NCBI GenBank assembly: GCA_029204045.2
Contig: CM055072.1
Location: 11,411,879 to 11,475,878, forward strand
Length of the DNA: 64,000 nucleotides
Direction of reading: 5' to 3'
Source: Tillandsia leiboldiana
Taxonomy: Eukaryota; Streptophyta; Magnoliopsida; Poales; Bromeliaceae
Positions 32,648-47,000 of the stretch are shown one piece after another (position 1 is the first letter of the stretch; the number at the start of each line of letters is the position of its first letter). The notes beneath the pieces were generated by a model. That model saw only the letters and a list, made by a program, of their open reading frames with translations, was not told where the DNA came from and searched no databases. The position numbers and the translations under genes were made by a program.

Positions 32648-35600
32648 TGTGGTGGACCAGGTTCCATGCAACCTTTTCTGGTGAATCCATTATTTAGAAC
32701 ACATAGTGTTGGTGTATTTGGCCCATGGTGCATCAAGGGATGCCACAGATGTACCCTGTGATCTCTTTAGTTGTGTTCGCTTTCGGCTGAATTTAACCGA
32801 ATTTTGAAAAGGTTTTAGGCCAAACAGAGGTTGGAAATGGATTCAGCACGGGAAAAACGCTCGAAACCGGCTATTTGCTTGTTTGATTCATGAATCCGGA
32901 TGCCCAAAAACGGATCCCGGAAGTTTTATTGGATTTCGGTGCATGGGAGGGGCCGTGGGACGCCGACATGCCACGTGGCGGAATATCATTGGCCGGTTCA
33001 CGACACTCGGTCCACACAGGGAGCCACGGCGGGGTGCACGGAACCCGGCGCTGGGACACGTGGCGCCGCCTGCTGGCGGGCTTCAAGGCTCGCGGTCTAC
33101 AGGGCGGGCGCGCGGTGCATGGACCAAGGCGGGTGGACACGTGGCAGCCCCAGTTGGTCGGTGCACGCGGCGCAGTCCTCGGAACCCGCAGTAGGGTGTG
33201 TGGACCCGGGTGCAGGGTAAACGTGTCGGCACGTGATTGGTTGCTCATCGGACGCGGCGCACTGAGGCGTGGGACCCGCCTCGGGGCGCGTGCGCGTCAG
33301 GCGCCAGGCGGCGCAACAGTGCCGCACGTGGGCACTGTCGCAGGGACACGTGACGCCCGCTCATTGGCGGGCACCAACCACCCCTTTGACCGGGTGGGGG
33401 CCACGTGGCCGCAGCGGAGCGGCCCATGCGGCTGTTGCCTGTTTGCTGGGCTACGTGGTAGCACGGGAAGGTTTCGGGCGCGCACAGTGTTGGGCCAGGC
33501 CCAACACTGTAGCCGCCCGAAAAATCCGCTGCGCCCGAAAGTTGGGACCCATCCGAAATTTTCTGAATTGTTTTCTGGGGCTTATAAATAGCCCGAGCTC
33601 TCTTCAACTTGGGTTTTTGGCATTTCCGAGCCATTTTTCACTGCGATTCCTTCAGAGAAGTTCATCCCGTGTTGTGCTGCACTCATCTACGGAGTTTGGA
33701 GATTTTACGTGGCACGGTTTTCAAGATTCCTATTTCTTGGCGCGTCGCGACGTTCTTTCGCCGGTGTTTCTTCCGTCACATTTCGGTGCACGAGCTCCCC
33801 CGGCCCACTCCAACCATCTTTTCGAGCTATTTCTTCGCCTTTGGATCCGCGACAGGTAAGGCTACCATTTTCATTTCTTCCGCTTTTCCACGTTTCGCAC
33901 TTTTCGAGGAGTATTTCCTTGCCACTGGGACACTGGTTTGCTGTGAGGTTTTGTGATGACAGCAGGTTCATTCGAGGAGACCTCCACGCACGAGCATCGG
34001 ATCAAGGCGAGCCTATACACTTTTTTCATCTACTCGACGCGAGGATCATCACTGTATTTTCTTGGATTTTTCTGAGACCTTCCCGGAGGTATACATTTTC
34101 CTTTTTATCTGTGCGAGAGTTTACAGTTGTATGGTTGTGTGATTTTGCGCACCGGTACTGTGGAATTTGTAACTTGGCCTACAGTGCTCGGAATTGACGT
34201 GCAGATACCGTTTCGAAAGTATCGACGCGTGGATCGCTGTGGTATTTTTATCGAATTTTTGGAGCTGTGTCTGCAGGTGAAAAATTGACATCTTTGGCGG
34301 CTGAAATTTTAGATTGTAATACTTGGTTAAATTTGGGATTAAAGTGTAATTTTAGCCTTGTGTTGCACCCATGAGGGATTGCAGATCGTGCTGGACCCTT
34401 TGGACTTTGAGTTGTTGTTTTCCTAGTATTTTCAGCTGTAGGACTTGGACTGTCAGCTCTTCAGGTGGGTGGCCATATCTTCAAGATCTACGGATTGCTT
34501 GTTAATTCTATATGTGTAGGAACTTGCATGATTAGAATAGTATGTGATAGTGTGTCAGTCGGTGAAAAATTGATGTTCCTGTTGTATTCAGATGATCATG
34601 TGATATTTATCTTTCCTACATCCGGTTAATTATTGTTATCTTGGAACTTGACCTAGCACCCCCGCCATATGCAGTATGTTCAGCCAGACTGTAGAAAACT
34701 TCAACTTGGGCTAGGTTTTTATTGCTCTAGACATTCCCACACCACTATTCTATATTTTCACTCTGGACTTAGAGTCTTTCTCGCCCGAGTAGTGGGCAGA
34801 GAGGTCGGGTTGTTGTGGGATGCTTTTACACTCGTGTCTGGGGACCGAGTGGAGTCTGATAGCAGTCTGTAGATCAGGGTTCTTTGGGAGCCGTCTGAGT
34901 GACAGTGGGTCTCGGCTGTGCAGTTTTCCAGCCTGTTTGTGAGACAGTTTTCTGTTGGTTACAGCCGATCTTGTTGATCGAGGATTTGGATTATAGCCTG
35001 CATTAGCCACATTTGAGCTCGACAGAGATGCGCGGATACTTTACTCGTTGGGGTCGCGCCCCTCGAGTGCCACTCCGGAGTTGGGCTTGTTACTACTTGC
35101 TATCGCGACTTGTCGACGCTGTCCCTCTGGCTGGGCCAGGTTTGGCAGTCACGGACGCCCTACGTAAGTTCGGTCCTCCGGGATGTAACGGCAGTAGGTA
35201 GGCGCAGGTTGACTGGACCCGAGGAGGCAGTCAGTTTAGATTGGGTGATTTGAGTTGAGAGCTAGTTGTAGCATCATGTCCTTTCTGTTCCACTCCTTGA
35301 GCATCTAGATAGAGGCATAGTAGCTGTAGATTTTACTTTTCCAGCTTTTCCTTACAGCACTGCATATGTTACTTTATGCCTCTAGTAGACTTAGTGGGCA
35401 GACCGTCGGGCTTGTTGGCGGCACCCACTGAGAACTACTGTGGGATGTAGTTCTCACACCCGTCGTGGTGTCTTTTCCCCAGGGACTTCTACTCCTGTTC
35501 CTGCTGCACCTGTTGCTGATCCGGCTGATCGAGGTAAGGGAGTCGCGAGATAGATCCCTACCAGTTATCGTCCTGAGAGTAGATGTACCCCCTTACATTT

Positions 35601-35863
35601 TGAGAGTTCATATTGAGTGATCATGTAGTGAGGATTGAGTTGTACTCTTACCAGTTTTTGAGAGATATATGTATTTTGGTGAGGACTTGGGTTGTATATT
35701 TCTAGAGTTGTATTTATTTTATTCTGCATTTACCTTTCAGCTCTGATATCTGTATAGTAGATGATTCTTTTGCAGGTTAGACGCTACGTCTATACGGGGC
35801 TTCTCGTATGGGCGGCGGATCTGTTGGCGAGCCCGGGTCGCAGTTTCGACCCGGGGCGTGACA
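32648..35863 (+). repeat. 5' LTR of T2, copy 2
   Basis: Near-duplicate of 15466-18694; most differences are single-base indels concentrated before about 33300. TATA box at 33582-33591; end CCCGGGGCGTGACA. Confidence 0.85.
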
Positions 35864-35871
35864 GATTAGAG

Positions 35872-35883
35872 TGGTATCAGAGC
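35872..35883 (+). other. Primer-binding site of T2, copy 2
   Basis: TGGTATCAGAGC, as at 18703. Confidence 0.92.
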
Positions 35884-36165
35884 CTAGGATGTAGGTCATT
35901 GAGGACTTAGAAACCCTAGGCTTGTGGTTGGACCCAAGGATGACTTACGTGAGAGCCGTAACCTTTTAGCGAGAGTCTTGATTGGGTTCCCAACTCTCCC
36001 AGTGGATGGGATGAGTGATCGACATGTCTTCCTTCAGTGGCAATTATGTTGGCTGCTGACAACATAATACTATGGGAAGGGGGACATGCCTTTTTTGACT
36101 TTTGCTAGATTGGGTCGAGTTTTGTTTGGGTTCTGACTGTTCTTCTTTTTCTCCTCAGGTAAGTG

Positions 36166-37129
36166 ATGCCTCCGCGACGCACGATGTCGACGCGTTCGCA
36201 GCCTTCTTCCTCTGAGCCCGAGCAGGAGGATTCTGGGCAGGGACAGCAGAGAGAGGTTCTAGAGCTCCATGCCCAGATGGCACAGTTGTCTGAGGCGGTT
36301 TCGGCGTCAGGAGGAGACATCTCGCGTCAGGAGGAGACATCTCAGCGCCAGGAGGAGGCTTCTCGGCGCCAGGAGGAGGCCATGGGTCGGATGATGCTTC
36401 TGTTAGAGAAGAGGGCGCAGCCAGTGGTAGCACCCCCTGAGAGTTCGCCTGTGCCTTCTTCGCCAGCTGTGGCGCCCCCTGTGGTTCCGTCAGCACTGGC
36501 AGTTCCTGTCGAGCCGGTTTCTAGCAGACCACTGCGTGGGTCGACGGGACCTTTGACTTCAGCTCAGCAGCGTGCGGTGTGGATCTGTTGATGAGGTTCC
36601 GCCAGTTCGATCCACCCCGTTTTTCTGGTATGAGTGCTGAGCCGTGGGAGGCCGAGTCTTGGATCACGGCAATGGAGCGTCATTTTGAGAGTATGTTCAT
36701 TGAGGATCGATTTCGGGTCCTCTTGGCTACACACTTCTTGGAGAGCAACGCCGAGGCTTGGTGGCGGCGTGTGCGACCTGCGGGTCCGCCTGGGACGCAG
36801 CTTCTCCCTTGGGTGGAGTTCCGCAGTCTTCCTCTAGGGGCCTTCTTTCCTGAGAGTGTTCGTCAAGACTGGAGGAGCAGCTGAGGAATCTCCGCCAGGG
36901 AGATAGGCCCGTGCATGTGTACATAGCTGACTTCAATCAGCTGTTGGCATGTATGCCTAACGTGGCCAGGGATGAGGCTCACCAGATTTACATGTTTGAG
37001 CGAGGATTGCGCCGGGACATTTATCAGCTTGTTCGCTCCCGCAGATTGCAGACTTTGGAGGCCTCGATGGAGCAGGCATTATATGTTGAGTGTGGAGAGG
37101 CAGTGATGGCAGAGGTGACTCCAGCCCCC
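36166..37129 (+). pseudogene. gag: T2 Gag N-terminal part, copy 2, frameshifted
   Basis: Same gene as 18998-19963. It differs by single-base indels at about 36300 (extra T), 36325 (missing G), 36579 (missing G) and 36866 (missing A), each of which breaks a frame that is open in copy 1. N interrupts it at the same base, with GTAGT at 37130-37134. Confidence 0.85.
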
Positions 37130-37134
37130 GTAGT

Positions 37135-38391
37135 TGTTACGACTTTTTGTGTTGGCATATTTCGTGAGTTGAGTCGGAGTCTTGAAGTGATCAAATTGTC
37201 AATCAGCAATTGAAAACTCAGAGAAGATTCAACACGATCTCAAGTTGACACTCAGTGTTTTGAGTCTTGAAGATTGAAGTTGAAAAATTGTGGATCATAT
37301 ACATCAATCTCAAGGAAAATGGATTCGGATTGATCAGGTGCGTTTAACTAAATAATTTTGGTGATCCGAATACATTTGTGTAGTTTAGAAACACTTGGAT
37401 AAGTTTTCATTGCTTAAAAATCAAAAACTAGACAAATTGGATGTTCAGAGTCCGGATCAGAATTCCAGTCCTGAACCAGTCCGGATCAGAATTCCAGTCC
37501 GAACCCCGAACTGTTTTTTCAAGAAAATTGCTGAAAAAAAGACGACAGTCCTGAACCAGTCCGGATCAGAATTCCAGTCCGGACTGAAATCCACGGTCTG
37601 GACCCCGAACCTTGTTTTTTCAGGAATTGCTGAAAAAAGACGACAGTCCTGAACCAGTCCGGACCGTCGTGCGGGAAAAATTCTGTTAAGCCAGTTTTTG
37701 ATTCTTATCTCTTTCCAAAGGTTTCTAAACTATAAATAGACACTTAGGGTTTCTCAAGAACTACCGATTAATTTATAAAACACTTGAGAGCAACCCTAGA
37801 GGCTAGGTTTTTATCGTTCTTCTTTATAGCCTCTTTTAGGTCAATTCGACGGTTCTTTCAAGAACATATCTTTTGTCGAATTGATCTAATCTTTGCTTAG
37901 AGATTCCATCTATGGTTCTTCAATGATAATCTAAGCAAAGGATCACCATCGAAGCCTATTTTCTAAATCGGCTGTTTGCGTCGTGGATTCGACGTGGCAT
38001 CGTGGATTCGGTGTGTTGAAGGCGTTTCGTGGATTCGAAACGTGTGCTCGTGGATTCGAGTGGCGTTCGTGGATTCGAACGTGTGCAGTGGACGTGCAAT
38101 CGGTGGAGCGCAAGGTCCGAAGAAGTTGAAGGAGGGGTTGAGTCCGTGGAGTCGGTAATCACCTTGTTATTCTTCTTTTCTTAGTGGATTGTTATTGCGT
38201 GTTGGTCCCGTGGTTTTTCTCCTGGATTGGAGTTTCCACGTATATCTCGGTGTGCTATTTTTATTTTCCGCATTGGTTTTTATTTTGCACTGAGATTGGT
38301 TTTATAAGTATTACACCTATTCACCCCCCCTCTAGTTGTTTGATAGTACCTATTTAGATCTGTGTGGATCCTTAATATATAAAAACCAACA
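37135..38391 (+). repeat. 5' LTR of N, copy 2
   Basis: 1257 bp. It carries a cluster of substitutions relative to copy 1 from about 37750 onward. The third hairpin has a full seven-pair stem CGTTTCG/CGAAACG. Confidence 0.92.
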
Positions 38392-38425
38392 ATTGGTATC
38401 AGAGCGGGTTTTAGGTTTATCTATC

Positions 38426-40378
38426 ATGTCGGGTGAAAGTGGTAATATTTATAGACCTCCTCTTTTTGATGGGACTAATTATGCTTATTGGAAAGTGCGG
38501 ATGAGAGCTTTTCTCATCGCAATTGATGAGCGGGTATGGCAATCCGTGGAATACGGTTGGGTGCATCCTGTTGAGGAAGTAGGAAATTCTACTACCCCAA
38601 AACCTCGCTCTAGATGGTCCAAAGAGGAATTCGAAAGATCTTCTTACAATGGGAAAGGTATGAACGCTTTATTTAATTCTCTTTCCTCGACTGAGTTCAC
38701 ACGAATTTCCGCGTGTGAAACCGCAAAGGAAATTTGGGATATTCTCAAAATTACACATGAGGGTACTAATCTAGTAAAAATTCAAAAGCTCCAGATGCTT
38801 ACAAGTCAATTTGACTCTATTCATATGGGAGAGCATGAATTGTTTACAGATTATTACACTAGACTTCAAGATGTAATCAATACTTGTGCTAATTTAGGAG
38901 AAAAGATCCCGGAGTCGAGAATTGTAAGAAAGATACTTCGGACTCTTCCGGAACGGTTTAGGGCAAAGGTTACCGCCATTGAAACCGTTAGTCATCCGGA
39001 TGAGATGAGTGTAGAGGAATTAGTAGGTGCTTTGCAAACTTATGAAATGACTTTTCCTACTAATCAAGTTTCTTCCAAGTCTTCTTCTAAGCTTACAGGT
39101 ATTGCATTCAAATCAACAAAGGAAGAAGATAGCGAATCAAGTTCCGACGATGAAATCTCTTTTGCCGATTTTGAAGAACAATTGGCGCGGATCGTAAAGA
39201 AATTTCGTCGGAAGTTTTGGAAGAATCGAACCGATGGATCTTCATCCACGAAACCATCTAAAGGATCATCGGGTTCTAAATCCTCTAACCTCAAAAGCTT
39301 TGCAAAACCTTCTAAGGAAAAAGATGAATTCGAAGGGGAAATCCAATGTTATAGATGCAAAGGCTACGGCCATATTTCAACGGATTGTCCTTCTCCGAAA
39401 TCATATAAAAAGAAGGCTTTGCAAGCGAAAACTTGGGACGATTCTACTTCTAATGAATCGACCTCAAGTAAAGAGGAAAATGTCGTTGCCTTACATGCTT
39501 CTCAAATTCCCTCTTCTAATGTTTGCTTATCATCTTTAATCACTGACTCTATTCCTTTGATTTTGCATGAAACATCAACATCCGGCGGAGAGTCATCAAG
39601 TGAGGGGAGTCGGACGAAGAAGAACTCGTTGAAGCATATCAACAACTTCTTTACGGAATCAAAAAAGTGACCAAGCTATTAAGAAGTTGAGGAAGCAATG
39701 ACTTGAGATTCAAGACGAGAATCATACTTAAAGATAAAACTTCATGATCTCGAGGAGGAACGAGAACGTTTATTGGATAACAATAAAATCCTCCAAGGAA
39801 AAGATAAATCAATCGGAAACGATCGTTAATTCCCATATTAACAAGATTGATTTTCTAGAAAACAGTTTGAGGAAATTCATGTCACCAACCAAGCTTTGAC
39901 CAAGCAAGTTCATCAGCTTAAATCCGACATACAAAAGCTTCCAACCGGTTCGAAGAAACTTGATTGTATGTCTGGATTAGGTCAAACAAGCAAGGTTGGT
40001 TTGGGATTTAAAAGGAACCAAACTGTGAAGGCTTCAAGTTCCACAACTAAATTGAAAGGAAGAACTTGTCACAATGTGGACTTGAAGGACACTTGATGAA
40101 GATGTGCCCGAAAAAGAGAAAGAAGAATTCTTCGGCAACTTCATCTACCGAGCGAACTCAACGGAATCAAAAGACACATCAAATCAATGGAGTTCACTCA
40201 ATCCACCAAAGGTCCGAGCCACAACATCAATCATTCAAGTGGATCATTGCGAGGCAAAGACCTAAGGTGGACCAACAGTCAAAGCTGTCAACTCCCGGCC
40301 TCAATGAATCAAGACAACCCAAATTCGACGATTTTGGATTCGGAAAGGTGATATCTTTCCTTGTCTTAAGTTCTAAAT
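38426..40378 (+). pseudogene. gag: N Gag, copy 2
   Basis: Gag as at 21262 but open at the position of copy 1's TAA; the first ~390 codons read without a stop, through the first zinc knuckle CYRCKGYGHISTDC. A missing G near 39606 then shifts the frame, and the shared TGA and more single-base indels (39740-40075) follow. The second knuckle region at about 40066-40115 has lost one base. About 15-20 substitutions separate the two copies in the first 1.2 kb, more than elsewhere in the repeat. Confidence 0.88.
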
Positions 40379-41484
40379 AGCTTATGACTGTATGTAATGC
40401 TTTGATTGGTTTTCCTTTCATATTTTTCTGAATCTCTGCATTACATGTTTTCAATGCTCTTCGTTTTTATGTTTTGTTTTTGAACAAAAGGGTTTTAACG
40501 AACAAGTGCATTGAATAAAAAGGGTTTCACTTTTAATCACTCCAATTTAATTTTATATGACTTATCAACTTTACTTCATAATCATAATTCTTGAAGATAT
40601 TTCATTATAGGAGTTTTTTGATAATTATATTCATCAAATTTTAGTAATCATGTGTGATTTTTAGATGCTTAATCTATCTCGGTTGTGTGAGTTCTTTGTG
40701 ATAAACATGAGACAACCGATATACTAAAATTTGGGATTTAATTCTTTCACATAAGATATTGTATTTTCTTACAAGGGTAATGAAATGATTTGCAAAAGAT
40801 GAGGAAAGAGTTACATCCAAAAGGAGTGTGAAAACTATCACCACATGTTGGAAAGAGCTGCCACCCCGGTTGTCCGGTTAGTGTGTGAAGCTACCACATG
40901 TTATGGATGCTTGAAAAATATTTATGAAATTTTGTTTAGTTGAAGCATTCGGAGATTTAAATTCAAATTTCTTATTTTGAACAATCTCCTGGTTGGTATA
41001 AGGTGGGATAGTTGAAAGATGCTCAAAGAGCCACCCTTAGGTATTTTAGTGCTTATCTCAAATTTGAAAGGGTAAAATTCAAAATTGATGTCATTTGGAA
41101 ATCTCTGTAAGTCATCTTTGTAAATCCGCTACATCTTGATAGACTTTGGATCTCAAGATTATTTTTGATGACTTGTGTTTGACGTATATAATATGAAAAA
41201 CGGTTTATAATGTCTTATCTTTGTTTTCATGATTTCGGAGTAAATCTTTTTAATTTTTGTAAAATTAATTGGATGAATGACATCTATGTGATCTCATATT
41301 ATTTTCAAGCACTTAAATTGTTTTCTTGATGGAATACAAATCGGTAATTTGAAAGATTCAAAATTTGGATTTGTTTCAAGAATTTTTGTGATTTTTGCCT
41401 TCGAGGACCGGTACGAAATCTGCGTTTTTGTTATATACCGGAACTGAGCTTTTATCTCTCTTTCTCTATGAACTAATGTTGTTA
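40379..41484 (+). other. Non-coding post-pol spacer of N, copy 2
   Basis: Near-identical to 23218-24327, including the block shared with R's pol-env spacer (about 40805-41040). Confidence 0.75.
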
Positions 41485-42568
41485 GCTACCGTTTGGTTCG
41501 GGGATAAGAAAAATTTTGTTATACCGGTGATAGGTATAGATTATGGTATTAGCAGGAATTAGTGTAAATTTGCGTTTGGTTGGTTTTATGAGTTATACCG
41601 GGTTAAAGGAAATTGTGTTTGGTAAATTATATAGGAATAAGGAGAATAAGATGAATAGGAAAAAATTGTGTTTGGTTGAGTATAGAGGAATAAGAAGAAT
41701 TGAGAAGTGATAAATTTGTGTATTGACTATTTTGCCCTTTATGATATAATTTATAAATAAAATAATTTATGATATTAATCAACCTAATAATAAATTTAAA
41801 ATATTATTTAAAATAGTAAAAAATATTTAAAATTAAATAATAAATAATTAAAAGTACTTAAAAATGATAGAAAATTATATATTAAAATGTTTAAAATTTT
41901 TGATTGTTTATCATTTTAAAAACATTAATCAATAGATAAGCAAATTTTAATTTTTTCCTTTTAAAATTTTCTATCATTCTTAAATACTTTTTAATATTTT
42001 TATACTTTTTTAATAATAATCTAAATTCATTCTTAAATTTGTATACACTTTTAATAATAATCTGTGCGAAGTGGGTTGCCGCAGAGGGGCCGCAGAGGGA
42101 CCGCGGCGCGGTGAGGTGGCCGCAGGGGGGCCGCAGAGGGGCACGGCGCGGAGACGGGCCGCAGAGGGGCACGGCGCGGAGACGGGCCGTAGGGGGAGAA
42201 GGTAGATCAGAGAAGACGAAGAAGGGGGGAAGGTAGATCGGAGAAGACGAAGAAGGGGAGATGGTTGCCGCGGCGCGACCTCGGTTGCCGCAGAGGGGCC
42301 GCGACGGAGATGGTAGCTCGGGCGCAGGGGGAACGCGACGGAGAAGGTAGATCGGGCGTAGGGGTACCGTGAGGGAGAAAGTAGATCGGAGAAGAAGAAG
42401 CAAGGATGGAGAAGGTAGATCGGAGAAGAAGAAGCAAGGATGGAGATAATGGAGAAGAGGAGACAGTGGAGCAGAGTGCCTCGATCACCGTGCAAGAATT
42501 GGATTCTTGCCAATTCTGCCGAGTTCCATGTGGGGGTGGGAATTCGGATTCCGCCGAGTTCCATAGAG
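41485..42568. other. Unclassified inserted block in N, copy 2
   Basis: Same block as 24328-25410: Tourist-like left end, AT-rich half, GC-rich repeated half (42062-42478). Confidence 0.35.
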
Positions 42569-42736
42569 TTTGTTCTAAGACTGGTTCAAATGTAATTTTT
42601 GTTTATTGGATCTTTCACGCAAAGAAAGTCAATGTTTTGGTGATGACATTGAGTTTCGATTTTTTGGTTTAAGATGAGTGTCTTGAGCGTTTTATGTATT
42701 TTTGGGTTTTGTCACGAAATTGCCAAAGGGGGAGAT

Positions 42737-43995
42737 TGTTACGGCTTTTTGTGTTGGCATATTTCGTGAGTTGAGCCGGAGTCTTGAAGTGATCAAATTG
42801 TCAATCAGCAATTGAAGACTCAGAGAAGATTCAACAAGATCTCAAGTTGACACTCAGTGTTTTGAGTCTTGAAGATTGAAGTTGAAGAATTGTGGATCAT
42901 ATACATCAATCTCAAGGAAAATGGATTCGGATTGATCAGGTGCGTTTAACTAAATAATTTTGGTGATCCGAATACATTTGTGTAGTTTAGAAACACTTGG
43001 ATAAGTTTTCATTGCTTAAAAATCAAAAACTGGACAAATTGGATGTTCAGAGTCCGGATCAGAATTCCAGTCCTGAACCAGTCCGGATCAGAATTCCAGT
43101 CCGGACCCCGAACTGTTTTTTCAAGAAAATTGCTGAAAAAAAGACGACAGTCCTGAACCAGTCTGGATCAGAATTCCAGTCCGGACTGAAATCCACGGTC
43201 CGGACCCCGAACCTTGTTTTTTTCAGGAATTGCTGAAAAAAGACGACAGTCCTGAACCAGTCCGGACCGTCGTGAGGAAAAAATTTTGTTAAGTCAGTTT
43301 TTGATTCTTATCTCTTTCCAAAGGTTTCTAAACTATAAATAGACACTTAAGGTTTCTCAAGAACTACCGATTAATTTATAAAACACTTGAGAGCAACCCT
43401 AGAGGCTAGGTTTTTGTCGTTCTTCTTTATAGCCTCTTTTAGGTCAATTCGATGGTTCTTTCAAGAACATATCTTTTGTCGAATTGATCTAATCTTTGCT
43501 TAGAGATTCCATCCATGGTTCTTCAATGTTAATCTAAGCAAAGGATCACCATCGAAGCCTATTTTCTAAATCGGCTGTTTGCGTCGTGGATTCGACGTGG
43601 CATCGTGGATTCGGTGTGTTGAAGGCGTTTCGTGGATTCAAAACGTGTGCTCGTGGATTCGAGTGGCGTTCGTGGATTCGAACGTGTGCAGTGGACGTGC
43701 AATCAGTGGAGCGCAAGGTCCGAAAAAGTTGAAGGAGGGGTCGAGTCCGTGGAGTCGGTAATCACCTTGTTATTCTTCATTTTCTTAGTGGATTGTTATT
43801 GCGTGTTGGTCCCGTGGTTTTTCTCCTGGATTGGAGTTTCCACGTATATCTCGGTGTGCTATTTTTATTTTCCGCATTGGTTTTTATTTTGCACTGAGAT
43901 TGGTTTTATAAGTATTACACCTATTCACCCCCCCTCTAGTTGTTTGATAGTACCTATTTAGATCCGTGTGGATCCTTAATATATAAAAACCAACA
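42737..43995 (+). repeat. 3' LTR of N, copy 2
   Basis: TGTTACGGC...AACCAACA, 1259 bp, preceded by the PPT AAAGGGGGAGAT. Confidence 0.92.
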
Positions 43996-44000
43996 GTAGT

Positions 44001-44089
44001 GACTCCTGGGGCGAAGCGCCCGGCACCGATGGATGAGGGGCAGTCGAGTCGGCAGGGACCCTCGAGACCTCCACGATTCCATCCTCAGG
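44001..44089 (+). pseudogene. gag: T2 Gag continuation, copy 2
   Basis: Same 89-bp linker segment as 26842-26930, cut by the LTR of G at 44090. Confidence 0.75.
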
Positions 44090-47000
44090 TGTCACGCCCC
44101 GGGTGTAAACCAGAACCCGGGCCCGTCTACAGATCCGCCGTGCACACGGAATTTCCGCGTACACGAAGCGCTGGTAACCTGCTCAGATAGAAGAAATACA
44201 ATAATAGAGCAATAAAAACAGAGCTGAACTGAAAATACTACATCTCAGACCGAACTGGAAGTAAAAATACAAAATGACTGTAAAAATAAGGTACAAGTCC
44301 CTCTCCCAGCTCACCACAAATATACAACCAGCTGGCTAAAGCCAGACCCCAAAATTAAAAGTACAACTGTCAGAGATAAGATACATAAAAGGTACAAGTC
44401 TAGCTAACTCACTGTCAGGCCCACTGTCTAGCTACTCAACCGTCCTCTCTCCTCGAGCTGCCGCTATACCTCCAGCAGCACCCGCAGAAGGCTCTGCAAA
44501 ACAAAGGAGAAGAAAAAGAAAAAGAAGAATGGGGGGTGAGAACTACTAGTAAACCAGTAGCCTCCACCTAGTGGGTAAAGCCTCAAACTCTGACGTACCC
44601 ACTAGGTCTACCAGAGGCAAAAAGGGAAGGAAGAGTGGTAAGTAATGAAACTGCTAAGAATGAAGACAACCACTACTATGCCTCTAAATGTAATGTCCAA
44701 GGGTATGACTGTGTGTATGCATCAGAAATAGTATCTGTCTAAATAAACCCAATCTAGCCATCAGTAAAAACTGGTACCGCCTACTGCCGCTCTCATCATC
44801 GGGCAAGTATAGCCGCGCCGATGTGATAGCAAAACTGTCCATAACTGTCTGACCCCAGCCTCTAGAGGGGAACTCGAGGGGAGCGACCCACACGAGTAAA
44901 GCACCATCGGGCAATAACCGCGCCGGTAAGTTAAGAATCAAAAGTAGGACTGAATCACGACTATGCTAAAGTGGAACAAATCCCTCCACTAATAGAAACC
45001 CCGATCCCCCAATCTGATGCAAAGATAAACATCCGGTCGACCGTCCAATGTCCGCGGTCGCCGCAATACCCCATAAGTCCAAATCTGATAAAATAACCAA
45101 TATCTGGTCAACCGCCTAATCTCCGCGGTTACCACAATGCCCCATAATCCACCATCTGGTAAATAATCAATATCCGGTCAACCGCCTACTGTCCGCGGTT
45201 GCCGCAATCCCCCCACCAATCCATAATCGAGTCTAACCCGTCCCAGACTCAATGGCCTCAACTACAATATCCCGAACCCCTGCTCGAACCCGAGCAACAA
45301 GACTCAAAAGTCTAAAAGAGAAGGAGAAAGGAAACAATCATGGTTTCTCCTAAGTCAAATCCCAATATGATAGTGTAGCACTAAATAGTGGCCTATCTAG
45401 ATGTTCATACAAGCATGCAAATGTCCTCAGACAAGATGAAAGAAAGTGAATCAAACAACAGTTCCACATGTGTATCGATTAATCAATCCGCATAGATATA
45501 ACCATCATGCTAAAAACATCAGCTAACTACACATGTATATAATCCCTGATCCGTCATAAATCACCAAAGTGGTACCCGCACATAGATATGTCATCATATC
45601 CCAATAATTAATCCGTTTAACCCACTTTCATAAAATCTATGTGCTAACATGGCATGTTAATTATCACTCTTAAAATATCCCCAACATGCTAAGTCTACAA
45701 TATTAGTCACAATGATAGGCTCACGTTTATCTCATTTAATCCTGCATGGTAAACAACCAATATGTCCAATAAAGGGCTTCTCTAATAAACTTAGTGAGCA
45801 AGTCAAAAGTAGAGGTATGCAACAACCACCCACCTCGAAAAGCATGCACCACAAACCAAGAAAATACCCGCTGTCCTCTAAGCACACCGTCAGCTGAAAC
45901 AGTATCCTACAACATCACATAAGTGTACACGGTGTAAAAACTACAAGTCTCAAAACAGATTTTGCTGTTTTTATAATCAGCACGCAAAACGAGGAATTTC
46001 ACCTCTGTCCCGAGCTCCAAAAATCCCAGAAAAATCACGGTTGCGTTCCTCGCAAAAATTAGCCGAAAATCGACTCTTGAATCGCCTCGATCTGATATTC
46101 CTACGCCGAGAAACAATTCGTCGAAGTTGCCGCTGTCCAAACATCCAAATAGCAAAAGAGGGGTCAAAACACCTCGGGAATCGTGCCAAGGAATCGGAAT
46201 CCAGAGAAACCATCAACACGGAAAACGAAGCCCTACCTCTCAGGAACACACCAGTGAAGAAATCGTCAAAAAAGGACTCCTGTACTGCGCAAGGGACTCC
46301 TCGGACTGAAATGCGACGATAACAGCCAAGATTGGGGAAAAAACGAGGCACACTGTAAAATCCGGATCGCCGCTGTCGAACTTCCAGAAAATCTGGGAAC
46401 GTACCACGAGGTAGAAAAATTAGTGAGGAACAACTTCTCTTCAATGGCCTCTCTCAGGTTCTCTCTCTATCTCTTGGGAAAAACAGAAGAAGAGGGGAGG
46501 GGAGGGCCTATTTATAGGCCCACAAAACAATTGGGAAAATTCCCTTTAAGTCCCCAGTTTCGGGCTGCTACAGTGCGGCCCGGCCCATTTCGGGCGTGAA
46601 CAGTGCGGCCCGGCCCGGAATTTTCCGGGCGCGCACAGTGCGGCCCGGCCCAGCCCAGCCCGCACACGGGATCCTGCCCTGTCCAACCGGTCGTCCGACC
46701 CAGCCCAGGGCCCGCCACGTGTCCGCCAAACAGGCGGCAGCCGTGCGGCCCAACGGGGAAGCGCCACGTGTCCCCCGTGATTGGCGGCGCGGTGGGCGCG
46801 CCCGCCAATGGCGCGGCGACACGTGGCCCGCGCCCGACACGGCTGTCGGCGACCACCGCCGCCCACGCGCGCCCACGTGCGTACGGCCGCAGACCCGCGG
46901 CTCAGCGTGCACCGCGTGCACGAAGACCATCCAATCCCAGGCCGCCACGTGGCCACCCTGGTCCATGCACCGGCCGCACCACTCCGTGAACCGCGTCCAC

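Larger units (their letters stand above)
37135..43995 (+). mobile_element. Gag-only Sirevirus N, copy 2
   Basis: Same insertion as 19969-26836, in the same host position with the same target-site duplication (37130-37134 and 43996-44000). 5' LTR 37135-38391, PBS 38394-38405, gag from 38426, PPT about 42725-42736, 3' LTR 42737-43995. Hairpin arrays are at about 37977-38084 and 43582-43690. Confidence 0.93.
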